Positions 9,501 through 23,672 of a stretch of 64,000 bases of DNA are shown piece after piece. Positions within the stretch are counted from its first letter, which is position 1. Each line of letters opens with the position of its first letter. Below the pieces are notes generated by a model. The model ran no database searches, had not been told where the DNA came from, and saw only the letters and a program-made list of their open reading frames with translations. The position numbers and the translations under genes are program-made. The DNA comes from Trichobilharzia szidati (lineage: Eukaryota > Platyhelminthes > Trematoda > Strigeidida > Schistosomatidae), in assembly GCA_944472155.2 (NCBI GenBank), contig OX235279.1, positions 50,813,564 through 50,877,563 of the forward strand, in the 5' to 3' direction.

Positions 9501-12084
9501 CACCTCAATAAATGTAACCTTATTATACGACCGAACATGGGAGATAAAACACAGGCACCTATGATCAAACCTCATTACATGTTAAACCAAAAATATATGA
9601 TAGAACAAGAAAACGCCTGATTCAGAAGAGACCCTTCTTAGCGATTTGATTCACTACACCTTCACAATAACAAGTTCTCATAAATTTATCTGGTAGATTT
9701 TGCACTTAAAATACACAGAAACTACTAAAATAAATACCAAGTTAAATTAATAATCCTCATTGAAACATAAAAGAAAGATTTCAGTGAAAAAAATTCTCTT
9801 TTCATCATTATACACTCCTATATACAAATCCACGATTGAACAACTACGAAAATTAAATCGTCGCAAAGAGGATTTTCTTTGCTTAAATACAAGGTGGAGA
9901 AGATTAGTGAGTGTTAGTTAAAATATGATGAAGGCATAGTAAAGATAAATTATATAGGATAGCACATTCATTAAAAAAAGAATTATCAGTAACAGCATAA
10001 AAGATGGAAAGAGCTGATATTTCATAAAAGTAGAAATATAATTCTCGTTTCCATTTATCGCTTTAATAACTAAACACGAAGGAAGTGGTTGAACAAGCTT
10101 AATCTTTATACATTGCTCTTGCATCTCTGTTTCGACTGCTAAAGCAACAGCAATAAAGATGAACCATCAACACAATGATCTCTACGGGTTATTTTCCGTT
10201 GTATAAATAACTTTAATGGAAGAGGTTGTGTGGATAGATGGTAAATGTTGACCAGATGTTCGGCTGATGCTCTTCTTATAGGTCTGCTTTCACGTTTTTG
10301 TTTTCACAAAATGCATTATTTTTGTTTCCTTTCGGGCTAGACCAAGCTGATATATATATATATATATATATAGGTCCACTGGAAAATGTGAATCGGTAAA
10401 TACACATAGGGCTGGAAAACTACAAGATCTTTTCTTCCAGGTTATTGAAAATCATTAATGGACTGGAGGACACTACGACTCTTTGTCAGGAGTTATGATT
10501 TTCTACTTCTAGAGATATCGCAGCTAGGTCACTTTTGAATTCAAGACTAAGATATAGCATTTTCTCAGATACAAACGACAAATCAGACTTCATAAATTTT
10601 GGTGATATATTTTCTCTCCACGAAACAATGAGATCCATTTTTAATAAAGGATTTTCTTAAAAGATTTAACCGTCCTTCCACAGCATCTGATCTACATACA
10701 CTCCGAAAGCTAGTAGCATGTAGTCAGATCTGATGTCGTTTTCGAACGATAGGCACCTAGGTGTAGAAATTCGTCACCTAACCATCCCATCATTAATCGT
10801 TAATCGATCTCTTCGACGTTCCACCCGTACTCCTTGATGGATTTATGCTTAGAAGAAGAATGTTAGACTCTCTGTTTTGAATGTGAGTCTTATCAATGGA
10901 GGGCAGCTATTAAATATATTTAATACATTATTCAGTTTGCATCACTATCATGGTATGCCTTTTATATACAGTTGAAAACTGTGTTGTTTTGACTTTCGCT
11001 AACCAATTTTCTCCACATTTTTAGTCATAAAGATTAAACTCCTAAAATGATTCTTATATCAATGATTTAAAAAGTCTTGTTAACACGTAAGACTGCAATT
11101 TTTTAAAAAGAATGATGTAGGGAAAGATCATCCGAGAAGAACATCTTCTAATAATAATGAAGAAATCTGCCATCGATAACACCAAATTCACCCAGTGTAA
11201 TATACCACCAGTAGCTATATGACTATATCAGTTCAGAATTTTTTGTATGACGTCACTTTATTGCAATCAAATTTGCAGTTTATACAGTTAAGGTGAAATC
11301 TCACCAAAGTTCCATTCGAACAACAAAATTAGTCAGATCACAATAAATAATCTGCTTGATGACATAAATTGTGATCAAGAAAGTAAGCGTGATTACATGA
11401 TGCTATGTACCAGTAACTGATTGATATGAGCAGCTTAACTCGACTTACATAAGCCAGTAGTACTTGCATGATCGAACCAGCAGAACAATTTCGGTCTCCA
11501 GACGAAACTGTGTAAAATACAGACTGCAAATCTGATTTAGTGTATTACGAGTTTGCTCAAATAGTTAGACTAAATTTGGGTGGCATGAACTTAATCGGCT
11601 ATGAGAGCTCAGTTAAACGGAGTACTCCGTTGATAAACTTGTACCTAAGAGAGCCAAACTTTCGTCAACTGTTTATGTTAATTTGATCTGACTGTCAAGC
11701 AATGTTAATTGATATGAGTGATATACAACTTCTCATATCAGTCGATCAACCAATTAATCAATCAATCAATCAGTCATTCAGTAGTATATGGCACCATGCA
11801 CTTTTATTTCACTTAAATAATAGAGAAGTATTCCATCAACCTGACTGCTGTAATGAAAGCCTAATTTACTTTTGAAGTGACTGACAAGACTTGTACTTTA
11901 CTTTGCATTACATTTCCTCTTGTTTACAACATATGAGCGGCTTTTTTTCTGTCGATATGTTTCATTGAATTGCTAGTGTCTAAAATGGTGGATGCTATGA
12001 AATATCGTTACAGTTAGATTGATGTGCTTTGAGAATCAACCTCATGAAATATAAACAGACAAATGTATTTATTTGTTATAAGTT
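9501..12084. other. non-coding gap with a (TA)n microsatellite
   Basis: (TA)11 at 10351-10372. A stretch near 10735-10870 is less AT-rich and may be an old repeat, but no family is recognisable. Confidence 0.4.
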
Positions 12085-13560
12085 TACAGTCCTACGCGCC
12101 AACAAACGACATAAAGTTAGTGGAGAAGGGGAAGGGTTTTGAGAGACAACTGAAGGAAGTACTGGGCAAGAACTCAGTCAGACAGTGACAACAATATTTC
12201 AGTGGGCGAGATAAATAGCAACCAAAATGCAAGACGACAACATAGGAGGAGAACTCATCCGGGATACAGAAACACTCGGCGTATGAATGAAAATTCTTTG
12301 CAGACTTCTGTGCGTTTGGTGATTTAATAATCGGTGGCAGCGTTTAAAAGAACCAGAACATAGACAAGGAAAAGTTGGTTCCACAAAGATGGATTCACTG
12401 AAAATCAGACACACATCATCTCAGTCTCAAAAAGTGGGGACACAACTTACCAGACACAAGATTAAGAATAGGAGCAGATTTAAGCTCATATCAATATCTA
12501 CTGCAAGGAACCTTCAAGATCAGATTGAAATCATTCAAAGAAGCTGAAGACAGAACACAATTAGAGTTCATCACTCAGAAGCTGAAAGATAGAACTACAG
12601 CACTACAGTCATGGGGGAAGGCTTGGAGCCATATAGGATCACTACCTGGGAAGACTGTGCTTTAGAGTACAGGAACTGTTTTTAAGTTGCATGAAAGGAG
12701 ACTTGCACATGCAACCTAGACAGGAAACAGAGGCAGGACAAGTAATGCATTACTATTGATAGCTCGAAACCAATAGAGGGGAGAAGGATGGTTTAGCAGA
12801 AAATAAACCAGTAAAGAGATAGTCAACGAGAGTGAAAGCTGAATATAATCTGCAACGGGACAAACAGAAGAGTCAAGAAGAGTGTTGCAGGTAGGAGAAC
12901 CCTCCAGATGCCGTATCAAACAACCGGGTCCAGCTGCCGCAAGAGAACAACGTAGTTGAAGCCATTAAAGAATAGTAAAGAAAACCAAAGAGGTCGAACA
13001 GACGAAACCTCGGCCTGAAAAATCAAAGGTCCCTTGAATTGCTCAGGATGTAGGAGCCAGTCAGCATCATTACTTTGAAATAAATATGGAGATTTGCACC
13101 ATTAAGCACACCAAACAAGATCTGAATTTTTTAACGCTAGTTTCAACTCATTGTTTCCGTGTAGTTCAGGAACTTTATTCATTCGCCATCAAAATCACTT
13201 CCAACAGCCTACTGCAGATTTTCATAAACAGCTGCCTTCACTGCATACAGATCAGACGGCAGACAATAGAGTGGCAAAGAACCAATCAACAACCTATTTA
13301 TTAACAAATATGCGGAAAGAATTCGAGAAGGATTAGACATACGCTGAGATGACCTTCGTATCTCATTACATATAAACGACAGCAATAAGTTTGGCATTCG
13401 AAAGTACTATGAAGATCGTGTGATGGAAGGCATAGAAGCTTGTGAGCAGTCGCACAGACACCTGAAAGGAATGCCAGACAACTCATTGGAATAGGGCTGT
13501 TCCACTGAGGCCTTATGTTTCACTCGGAATGCAAGAAGAAAATAATAAAAATAATTTGAA
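12085..13560 (+). mobile_element. RTE-2: internally deleted RTE LINE relic
   Basis: 12085-12625 matches the RTE endonuclease region: CYAPTND at the start, then FADFCAFGDLIIGGSV around 12292-12340, the hallmark segment before the catalytic histidine region. The matching stretch in RTE-3 is near 19495. The last segment (about 13400-13560) has the RTE 3' end, with EALCFTRN just before the stop and an (A)AATAAT tail. The reverse transcriptase core is missing between them. Many stops and frameshifts make it a dead, internally deleted copy. Confidence 0.6.
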
Positions 13561-16500
13561 TAGCAATTCTAAGTCGTAAGTATTTGTCAGCGATTTATTG
13601 AATCAAAATGACTCTCAAGGGTCAGTAGGTAAAACGAGTAATTGGGTTTCTAGTAATACTATCAAACAGGCAACTTTTATCTGGCTAGTTAGCAGTTCAC
13701 TCAAAGTAACCATGGTAAATTCAAATAACTGATACAAGTATCATGATATTTAATACTTTTTTAGAAGAAATAATATTAGCATCCTCTCAAATAATTACAT
13801 TCGAATAGAGATATTTATGTGTTTCAACAATGAATAAATCCTAGCCAATCTACAGTTTGATGAGAGATTATTTAAATAAAATTTCTGTGAAAAAAATATT
13901 TTCGCAGACGTCATAAAGTTTCAAGAGAATTTTAAAACATTGTTTTGATTCATGAACAATAATGTGTTTATTCACTTCCCCAGTCTGTCTCCAATTTTTT
14001 TTTTACCCTGGAAATTTTCATACTTGACGACTTCATATTCATCTTTCAAAAAGACGTATAATTACTGGTCTATCAGCATCGTTATCTCACAGGCTGCATA
14101 CAAAAATCAGTTTAATTTTTTTCATATTTCCTTTCCGAAAGTCAATGAAAGTCACAATGCATGAACAAGACAATTTCAGTATCTAGACTGATAAAATAAA
14201 GGAAATCTACCTTCCTCAATGCTGAATGATGACAAAGAATCAATCAACCTTTGGATGTGTACAATGAGTATTTCGATTACTAGACAGTTAAATTATTTTA
14301 TATATATGTATATATAGGTGTTTAATTGATTATTTGGACGCTGTAAGAGATGATCATTTGTTGTTTTTTAACGAGAATCATTGGAAAAGTACTTCGCATC
14401 TTATTTATTCTGCTGTAAAATCCACTTTTCTAGTTGACGAATTTTTAGACAGGTAACAAGTTAACTTTGTCTAGAATTTTCAGAATGTTAAAATTTTCAT
14501 CCACTTACGCAGAGCCTTCATCAAACATAGATGCTGACTTTCTTTCATTTTTACGTCACTTTGTTATTATTATTTAATTTGGCTTTATTCAGTCACCTGT
14601 ATAACTTGATGTCAAGCAAATAGATTCGCTGTATTTGGAAAACATTTATTCGTTTTCGGTGAATAAGTGATAGGTGTTAGAATTTCTGTTTAAATTAAAC
14701 GATATAAATTCGTTATTCGAAGTCACAGTTTCTTTCTTTGTCAGATTGCATTCATTGTATGTAAATAATTCTCAAGATTATTACATAGAAGTTATCTTCA
14801 ACTTTTGTTCTGGCAAAAAGACACAAAATGAATATTGCTGAAACATTCATTCACGTGAGTTTTCAGAAGAGAACGCCGCCAGAAAGTCAGCTTCACCCAG
14901 AAACTGATGCAACTTATGTTCCATAACTCAGTATCAGCCCAACGCATTATACTCTGCTTTCTTCATGAAAATGATCAAAATTACAAACTAAAACTTAGTT
15001 ACGTTTTCAGTTAGAAGCTGACTTTTATCTTGTAACAGTACCTTTTTCAGTGATATTTAAGCATAGAGTGATGTCACTGATAAATTGAAAACACCTTTGC
15101 AAAGCATTTATTTTCGATGGAGTGTTTATTTAAAACTACTGAGAACTAAATTCACTAAATAACCTTAGATACATACTTTATTTAATTTTATTTACCACTG
15201 GTGAATGATAAGATATCACACTAGGCAAAGATGAGTGGACCATACTTCATTAATCTAGATAAGAACAGCAGTTTATTATTTCTTCTGCTGAGATATGCAC
15301 TAAGAGTGGGATTTCTTGAAGAGCTGTAAACTTTTGCTTTGAATTTTTTTGAAAACAGACTTATTAATGAGTGACTAAGAACAGTCTTCACGTATAAAAT
15401 TTGAACGGAATAGCAGTTAGGAATATTTGTCTTACATTTTGATTAATTTTCGTACATACATGGGATAATGTCATTGGAATCGAAGTCGCAAAGTATGTGT
15501 ATACCTCTTACTAAGTCTCCATTCAGAAAATCAATCTCTGACACGCCATTTTACAAAAACAGTACACGCCTCTTGAAGGTATGCTAAAAACGTTTCCTAT
15601 TCGGCAGTTGTCACTTCTGGATAAAGTTAAAATTTTCGACCTAATGGTATCATCCCGAATTTGTTGAAAAGAATAAAAAATAAACTGTTATTATTTATTT
15701 CTAAACCTTTCTTAAAGACCATTAAGTGATGGAAAATAACTGTATTGGAAGGTCAGTATCATTTCCGATCTTAACAAAAGCGCCAAGTATGTTCCGTTTT
15801 CCCCCTTAGATTGAACTCCTGATGCTAACTAATTACAGCTTATTCTTATTAAAAAAAGCTTACTATGATACCTGTTGACTGAAGCTGGGTCATAAACTAC
15901 TTATCTACATAGGTAGATGCTCCACTTGAATGCTTTTCCTACAGTGGTGTAAGTGTCCTACTTCCGTTTCCTTTTGTATGTGTTGAAAAAGGAGGGAAAA
16001 CTGACATATTTAGTTAAGAAGGAGAGGAAAGACACAGAATACTTGCAGAATAAGGCAAGTGAGTCGACTCATTCAAGAAGAAAACATGGACGCACAAATG
16101 GATTAAATAATCACTGTCTTATGCTACAATGGTTTCTCACCGCATGAAATTATAAAAAAAATAATAAAAATACTGAAAATATTTTGCGCTTACATTAATC
16201 GATTTGTTCCATGCGAATAAGCTAAAATTATTATACGAGTAGTAAGTAGTAACTCTCAAATATGAATTGCCGACAGTTCATTATAAGCAAACACACCAAA
16301 ATGTGTGTAAGAATGCCTTTTTAGTTTACCTCATCATAGAGAAAATAAGTCTTCTTTTTTTAAAATTATACAGTGTTCACAATTTTAGAACAAATCTGTG
16401 AAATAATACTATAGAAACAATTATAAAACATAATACTTTCTGGAAAAAAAACACTCAATCAGAATTAATCACAAGTACATGAAGTGTAAATGTTGAATTT

Positions 16501-17689
16501 TGCGATGCTGACAACTTCAGTGAACAAAAGACATAGAATCTTTTTGATGAATAAATGATACATTCAGGTGATCGCAAAACTGGAAATCTATGAGCCGAGA
16601 TTTCATGCTTGTCACTAGTTAATAAAAGGCATATGTCAAATATCCAAATTGCAGAGATCCTTGACCAATCTCTTGTTTCAGAAGACTAAGCCTAATACGC
16701 AGAACACTATGAAGTGTAACCGACACAGAAGAACAGGAAACGGTTGGGTAACACGATTATTTATTCTTTAAGCGATAATAAAACAGATTTACAATGGTTA
16801 GTGAGTGTCAAAGTCTGTAAATGAACGTTGATACGATGTATAACAATACTTCTGATTGTGTTTCTCCAATCTTCTGCCAGCCAGTATACGATTAAGCGAT
16901 GACAGCCTTCTTGTCTTCCGGTAATATGTAGACCAGTTCGAAGAAACAAACGATTCAATGTTCACCAGCAATGACAACATATATCTATGACACTGAGAAA
17001 TTACACGGTTTCCTCTAGATTAGAAATCATGGTACTTATTCCTACATTCAGATACTCTATCATTTCGAAAACTCAATTATCAGAGAGAAAACACAAATCA
17101 AGCAGTTAAACATTACTTTGAACATCTTATTTCCCAAAGAATGATCAGTTATACATATGCTAAATCAATCGACACTCTTCTGTACTTGTAGTGTCTTATA
17201 ACTGAAAAGAATCCGAATGCTTGTAAATGAGGCTTCTGGATGTGGCAAGTGCATGTGTAGTGAGTTGTGTTCTGCGTCGTGTTGTCCACTGGTGTTTAAT
17301 TTCTTCATTGATATTAACTCAGTGTCACTATATTTTTTATTGGAAGGGATTCTCCCAAGTTGCATTTCATTTTAATTTCTCAGATATTAGGACTCATTTC
17401 AATTTTACCGAAATGATTTTGTGACCTGGTAATATAGAGTGCAAGCAGTAGCATTTCTAATACTTAGATGCTGTTAAACCTCTAGAGGATCACACAGACC
17501 TCCATCTTTATTGATTTTGTATCACGAGGATTTGATCTCATTAACGCCATCGCCCACAGTCTTTGCATTTTATTTAGTAGACGCAATTAGAATGTGACTA
17601 TTGTCAACTTTACCTAATGTGACCTACAGCACTTTATATTATTTTTAATGTTTTGAAATGAAGAGGTGAAGAGAGAAGTGAATCACTGA
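13561..17689. other. AT-rich non-coding gap
   Basis: No gene or element recognised. 16650-17000 has somewhat higher GC and an overlapping pair of short minus-strand frames. Its minus strand reads like the end of a terminal repeat, but no family can be named. Confidence 0.4.
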
Positions 17690-18540
17690 ATGAGATCAAA
17701 TTCGTTAAATGCGCTGATTATGTAACTGTCCCCCTGCCACTTATTTCCTGTTCTGACTGTTCCAAATTGAAAAGCTTCTTGTCGGATATCAGCAATTTGT
17801 CTAGGCTGCGTGCTCTTACCCTAAATCCCTCTAAATGTCAGACAGTTGACTTCACCTTTAGGTACAAACGTGATCCACAAGAACTGGTCTGTTCACATGA
17901 TGTTTGCAGCATAGGGGGTACTGAAATAGAAAATAAGTCAAGCATTAAACATCTTGGAGTAGTTCTATCCTCAGACCTTTCTTGGCCATCCCATACTTTC
18001 AGTTTAAAAGAAAATATTCTATCTGACACACTACATTAGGAAGTTAAGACAGTCTTGAATCTTTCAACCTCTACTTTCACAGTTTTTTATCTCTTGTGTC
18101 TTACCTATTGTACCTTACTGCTCCCCCTCAGTCTTTCCTGGGCTACTCAAAAAGGACTATGTTAGACTGCGCAGGTTATTAAAGGTTTTCAGTAGAGCAA
18201 GTGGCATGCCACTTAGTCAGTTAGCTACTAATTAACTGAACTCTTGTGAGAAATGGTCCAAATCCATATTGACTGACTCACAAACCCCCTCTATCCTCAA
18301 TTCTCCCCTTGCATCATCTGAAGAAGGACTATAAGTCATTATAAAAGATTAAATACTTGTAAAGCCAGGTACAGGAACTCAACGATGTCATGCTTGGTCC
18401 ACGTTCTATGCGACACAGATAATGTTAAGCGTGAAACGTAAGACTTACTATTTTATCAACAAAATCATTGTCTCTCTTATTCTCTTCTATTTGTAATCTA
18501 TGGTAACACTATTTCAATAAACTTATAATTTCAGCTATAA
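17690..18540 (+). mobile_element. CR1-1: 3' part of a CR1-like LINE
   Basis: 5'-truncated LINE fragment entering in the RT palm. The catalytic box is degraded to ADYV (near 17710; ADD expected). The thumb follows with LNPSKCQ, CSHDVCSIGG and SIKHLGVVLSSDLSWPSH (17767-18039). After a stop at 18037-18039 it continues as YLLYCSPSVFPGLLKKDY (near 18110) and RASGMPLSQL. The same block recurs in CR1-2 (33650 region) as FPGLLEKDFVILR. The 3' UTR appears to run to about 18540, but the characteristic tail seen in CR1-2 is not clear here. Confidence 0.75.
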
Positions 18541-18839
18541 ATATAATTATCAATTTACACTTCTATAAATTTTTGACTTGACTGCTGTTGTCAATTCAAT
18601 TAGGTGCAATACTGTAGCAAATTCTGTCCTGTTTTCGGATAAAGCAAATTATTATTTAGTTCCATTCGCAACCGTCAACCTCGACTAGTTTACTGGCTCG
18701 CTAATTTTTTATTCGGTCCCAAGCCCGGGAAAAGAGGAATAGTTAGGAGTCGAATTTGCCACCCTACACTACAAAACCAATCAAGCTGCTACAAAAACTT
18801 ACAAGTACAGAAAAAATGTTAACAACACAAAAATTTCAA

Positions 18840-21800
18840 ATAACAATCTTATTCTTCACTGGAATCCGAGAGGAGAAATGGAGCGGGCTGGTGAAAGCCT
18901 TCGGGAAGCCAGTCACCCAGCCAATGCGTCTTCTCTCAATGAAAGCAAAATAAGAATGGTGACGTAGAATGTCCATACGATGTACGAAGCCATCTGGAAA
19001 GGCCGTACAGGTAGCCAAATATACGCGAAGATATGACGTAGAAGTGCTGGGAATCTGCGAGAGCAGATATAATGGATGTGGATTGTCAGATTTGTTAACT
19101 AAAGATGCAGTAATCTACTCTAACCATCCACCAGCACAATGAGACAGTGAGTGGATATCATGATGTGACCAGTGGCAACCAAAGCTCTAATGCAACGGGA
19201 ACCAATCTTATGCAAGATTATGACTGCAAGGTTCAACTGAAAAGGAAGGAGGGAAGAGTACAACTATCCAATGCTACGCACAGTGCTACGAACAACGTGG
19301 AACAAGGGAAGTAGAAAGTCTTTTGCAGACAACTACAAACAGTAATCGACAACGTTCAGCATGGTGACATCAAATTCCTCATAGGCAATATGAATGCATG
19401 CCAAACTGCGAGCAGGCACCAACACAGGAAGAGAACTCATCATGGGTCAACAGGCCCTCACTTGGCAAAATGAATGACAACGGAGCATTATTCACAGACT
19501 TCTTTGCTTCAGTGACTTGGTGATCGGAGGCAGCGTGTACAAGCACAAGGACATACACAAGGCCAGTGACATGGATTTCGCCAGACGGACACACCAAAAT
19601 CCACATTGATTTCAACTCAATGTTGCCCAAGAAAGTGAAGACGCAGTCACCCAGCTGGACAGAGAGTCGAGATGGGGAGCAGATGTGTGTTCAGACAATC
19701 ATCTAGTTCTAGGAACCTTCTAGGTGAAGTTGAAATCCCCGAAAACCACTGGAGACAGACCACAATTCAAGTTCATCATTCACAAGTTGAAGGACAAAAC
19801 CACAGGAGATACCTTCAGAGCAGATATCAGAGCAAATTCGTGTACAGTACGCAGAATCACTGAGGAAATCTGGGTGGAAGAACACTAGAACCCTCTGAAG
19901 GTGAAACATTGTTGATCCTAAGAAGTTAAGACCAAAAGGGCTGTGCGCTTCAACTAAATATTAACCGTTTTTCTTTAGAGAGCAAATCTCCTCCTCAATA
20001 GACTAAGAAAATAATGTCTAATAGTTTACAACTTCAGTGAAATATATTTATCAATGTGTAGTAAAATCACTTCACTCTACTAGTTTCCGGTTTGTAATAC
20101 ATAGATTTGCGAAATGTGTAGAAAAGATTCCTTACGATTATAGTGGCGAAAACAACACCTGACATACAAGACACGTATTATATCGTAAAATCTCAAGTTA
20201 CTTTATAAGTAATGTATAAGAAACCTGGCGACTGTTTGATGTCGTCTAAACAAGTTTTACAATCAACATATGGTCAGGTGGTACGCCTACAATGCAAGTT
20301 AGTGCATTTTCCACTGGTGAGCTTTGCTTGGTCTTCATTTTATGCTCAGTCGTGAATTGTTGACATGACTGCAATTCATTCACATAAACCAATTTTTAAA
20401 ACATACACATGTTATTATTGAGAATCGTTGATGGACTGTGATGCAGTAAATAGACCAAAAATTTAGCTAGTTTTTTACCCACTCACACATCTCAAGTTAA
20501 TTCTGCATTTTTTATCGTTAAGTTGGAAAGTTAAATTTGTCGATTATCATCTTAGATGTGGTTACAAATGAATGATGAACTCATCCCACGTTTCCTATAA
20601 CAGCTCATGTTTCTTCTCTGTAACACAAAGACGTGAGTAGAAACGTTAAGGATTTGGATGGTTTACAGAGATTGTTTACGCAGGCTGTTGAGAGAAATTA
20701 GATCATAAAATATTGGAAGAATATGGTGCAGAGATAAATAAAACAATGCACTGATCACCACAAAGAACTCTCGAATTGACCATCATCTGTAACTAGTCCA
20801 GAAATATCACCAACATCTCTCACAGATCTGACAGTGGACATCAATCCTCCAACGAACGAAGAAATCTTGAATTTAGAGAAGCTGCTGAAGTCAGTGAAGG
20901 CAGCAGGGCCAGACAGAGTGCACTCCTTCGAAGCACTGTGAACGGACCCAGAGACTGTGTCACATGTGCTCACGCAATTTTTGTAAGATGTTTGGAAGGA
21001 AAGGAAGGTGCGTAGCGATTGGAAGAAAGGCTAGGTACCACATTAAGCTACCAAAGAAGGACGACTCCAACTTCACTCTGCAAGCACTGACGTGTTATCA
21101 TGCTCTTGGCCACACTGAGTAAAATACTGATTCGCATCATACTGGAGGGAATGAAAGGTGCACTACATACAGAACTCCGCCAGCCGGAGTGAGCTGGATT
21201 CAAGAAAGGCGATTCAAATTGAAGCTCTGCACATCATCATTGAACAGAGCATAGAATAGCAGTCAAACCTCTACTTCAACTTCATTGACTTCGAAAAGGC
21301 CTTTGAAAGACTGCGTTGACCGCGAAGTAATTTGTACACTACTACAACACTGTGGAGTACAGTGCCCAAGTCTTTATCAACCTCATTCAACAGCTGGCTA
21401 TGTGACAATGCTACGTGTCAGACGATCCACAACGGAAAACTCAGAGAGGCGTTCGAAGTGAATACAACAGTAGGACAAGCTGACTGCCTATCATCACCGA
21501 TGGTGTTCCTAATTGTGGTGGACTGCATTATGCGTCAGACTGTGGTGAGCAAGGAGACAGGATTTCGACGATTAACCGGTAAAAGACTCTTGGAGATCTG
21601 TATTTCAGAGATGATTCATGTCTAATTTTCACAGGACTCCAGGTGAACAAGAAGAAGACGGAGGTGATGAAGATAATCAACCAAACAAGGACGACAACAA
21701 CCAGCAACAATCACCATCAATGGGAGAGACTTGAGTGAGGTCACTTCCTTCACTCATCTAGCAAGCATCCTTTCAACTACAGGAAGTCAGAATGGATGAA

Positions 21801-22385
21801 GGTGTCAAAACCGACCAGCCACCTAACTAGCCAGTATTAGACATTGATTGGTTCCATACTTAAAATGAATTGGCCGACCAGGATGAATTAGCAACAAGAG
21901 ACTCTGGCAACAAGCTGATCAAGAAGCTATTGTTCAACAAATATGCCAGAGCGAATGGAGATGGATTGATTTTAAACAAAGCAACAAATACAGATTTTGC
22001 AGAATAAAATGGTACCATATTTTATTTCGTCGCCTTCTCTTCAGCTGCTTACAGGGCAAAAACATTATTAAATGTATCTACAATAACAATTTATCATACT
22101 TACACAGAGTTCATTTTAAACAGAAATCAATCGATCGATAAACACATGGATTGGTTGCACTCTGAGGAGACCGTCGAATGATATCGTGAGTGGGGTCCTC
22201 GAGTGTAAGTTGAGTGTGGAACAACGAGTTTTGTGTCTGAGGGTGACATGTAGGAGATCGTGTGAGGAGATGAGTGTCAATGAGTAATTGTGAATACAGC
22301 TGCAAAGGACATCAGAAAATAGAAGAAAGTGGAGATGTTTTGTTGAGATCGTATATTCCACTCGGAACCCAAGGGAATAATAATA
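18840..22385 (+). mobile_element. RTE-3: near full-length but heavily decayed RTE LINE
   Basis: Order of recognisable parts: endonuclease start (NVHTMYE near 18968), endonuclease middle with IGNMNACQTASRH (near 19383) and the LLQ-LGDRRQ / IGGSV-like block (about 19500-19560), SRWGADVCSDNHLVLGTF (near 19670), RT N-terminal NPPTNEEILNLEKLLKSVKA then AAGPDR (20845-20920), IEQSIE and NFIDFEKAFE (21240-21310), NGKLREAFEVNTTVGQADCL (near 21437), VDCIMRQTV, and a tail region ending (AAT)n at 22385. The catalytic FADD box is degraded (about 21600). About 750 bp at 19920-20690 has no RTE similarity and may be a later insertion. The CCAG-rich replacement seen in RTE-1 and RTE-5 is present near 21815-21835. 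Confidence 0.8.
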
Positions 22386-23524
22386 ATTTAATAGAACAGC
22401 GATGCAGAAACATAAATTATTTCAGGTTCCATGGACTCATATATTGACCAGTAATGTCAACTGAATTATCAAATTTTGCGAATCTCATATATGGCGGGTT
22501 ATTTCGCCGTTATTATCCAATATTTGACAAGCCAGCTTGAAGGGTATTTTGTAAGAGAATGTCACTAGGTACCAGTGATTTAAACGACTGACTGATAATT
22601 TTATGATGTCTTACTTGAAATGCATCTCACATTTGATATAGCTTGTCAAATTCTCGGGAACGCAAATGAATAAACGTCAATTTCTGTGCGCAAAATTTCC
22701 AACAGTGACCATTTCAACAATTGCAATCTTGTAAATTCATGGTTTTTGTTTGTTTACAAAACCACGACACCGGTGTTTTCAAGAATATAGATTTATATTA
22801 AGTATTCAAAATGGTAAATTTATGTTCTTAATGAATACTATCAAATGATGGACTTACATGTACGTTGGTGTCAACATTGAAATTTACACTTGTATTCACA
22901 TATGCAAATAAGCATTACGGTTAGACAGATTTATCGAAGTATAATTATTTTCAAACAAACATGAGGATATTTTTGGACATGACTGCCAGAAGTTTGATGT
23001 TTTTTAACTAACATTCAACAATATAACAGACAGAGGAATTAGGAATACGAATTACAAATTAGAGTGTTAGTGTGACTACGTGTTCACTGACCTATTTCGA
23101 TCCCACTGGTTACTTTATCTCTACTTAGTGTACATAAATAACACATTCGACTGAGCTAATAGTATAATATACATGATGGAAAACAGAATAAGCTTGATAT
23201 TTTCTCTAGAGAAAAGATTGTGATATTCGTTTGAGGTTATGAAAATCTGATTATGACCTGAAAAATGAAAATTTGAAGTAGGAAATGATCCTCCCCTATA
23301 ATTTCTGATAACGCAAATCTTATACCTGAAAAATGGAAGTACAAAACCGGAAGTGATTCCCCTTTATAATATAATATATTATAAAAGTGAAGCTTAGAGG
23401 TAAAATTTCTAAATCTTCAAACTGTGTGAAGTTACAAATAATTTCCACCAATCAGTGCGACTGACGTTTACAAAAATCAGTAATCTGATAGTCAGGTAGA
23501 TTAACAAAGTGAGTCGCGTGAATT
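22386..23524. other. AT-rich gap with a local ~50-bp imperfect duplication
   Basis: 23258-23306 and 23325-23372 are similar: both begin ACCTGAAAAATG and end CCCC(T)TATAAT. No gene is seen. Confidence 0.4.
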
Positions 23525-23672
23525 GTTGGTATCAGATGGTTGGAAGCAATCAGCGGGAAGCTTTGGACCTAGGTTGGCTAATTGCAGAAACTGTCTTGCT
23601 GACGAGTGCCAACTAGTACGAAACCTGGGTGCAAGGCTTCCTGCCAATTGCTTCCAACCATCTAATACCAAC
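23525..23672. repeat. fold-back repeat, 51-bp arms
   Basis: Arms 23525-23575 and 23622-23672 are inverted copies (about 44 of 51 match) around a 46-bp loop. The outer end reads GTTGGTATCAGATGGTTGG. It could form a long hairpin. It may be an inverted duplication of a short repeat created during retrotransposition, or a small fold-back element. The family is unknown. Confidence 0.75.

Noticed and set aside
10351..10372. (TA)n as a regulatory element
   Set aside because: Simple microsatellite; several others occur in the window (42245, 54997, 59958).
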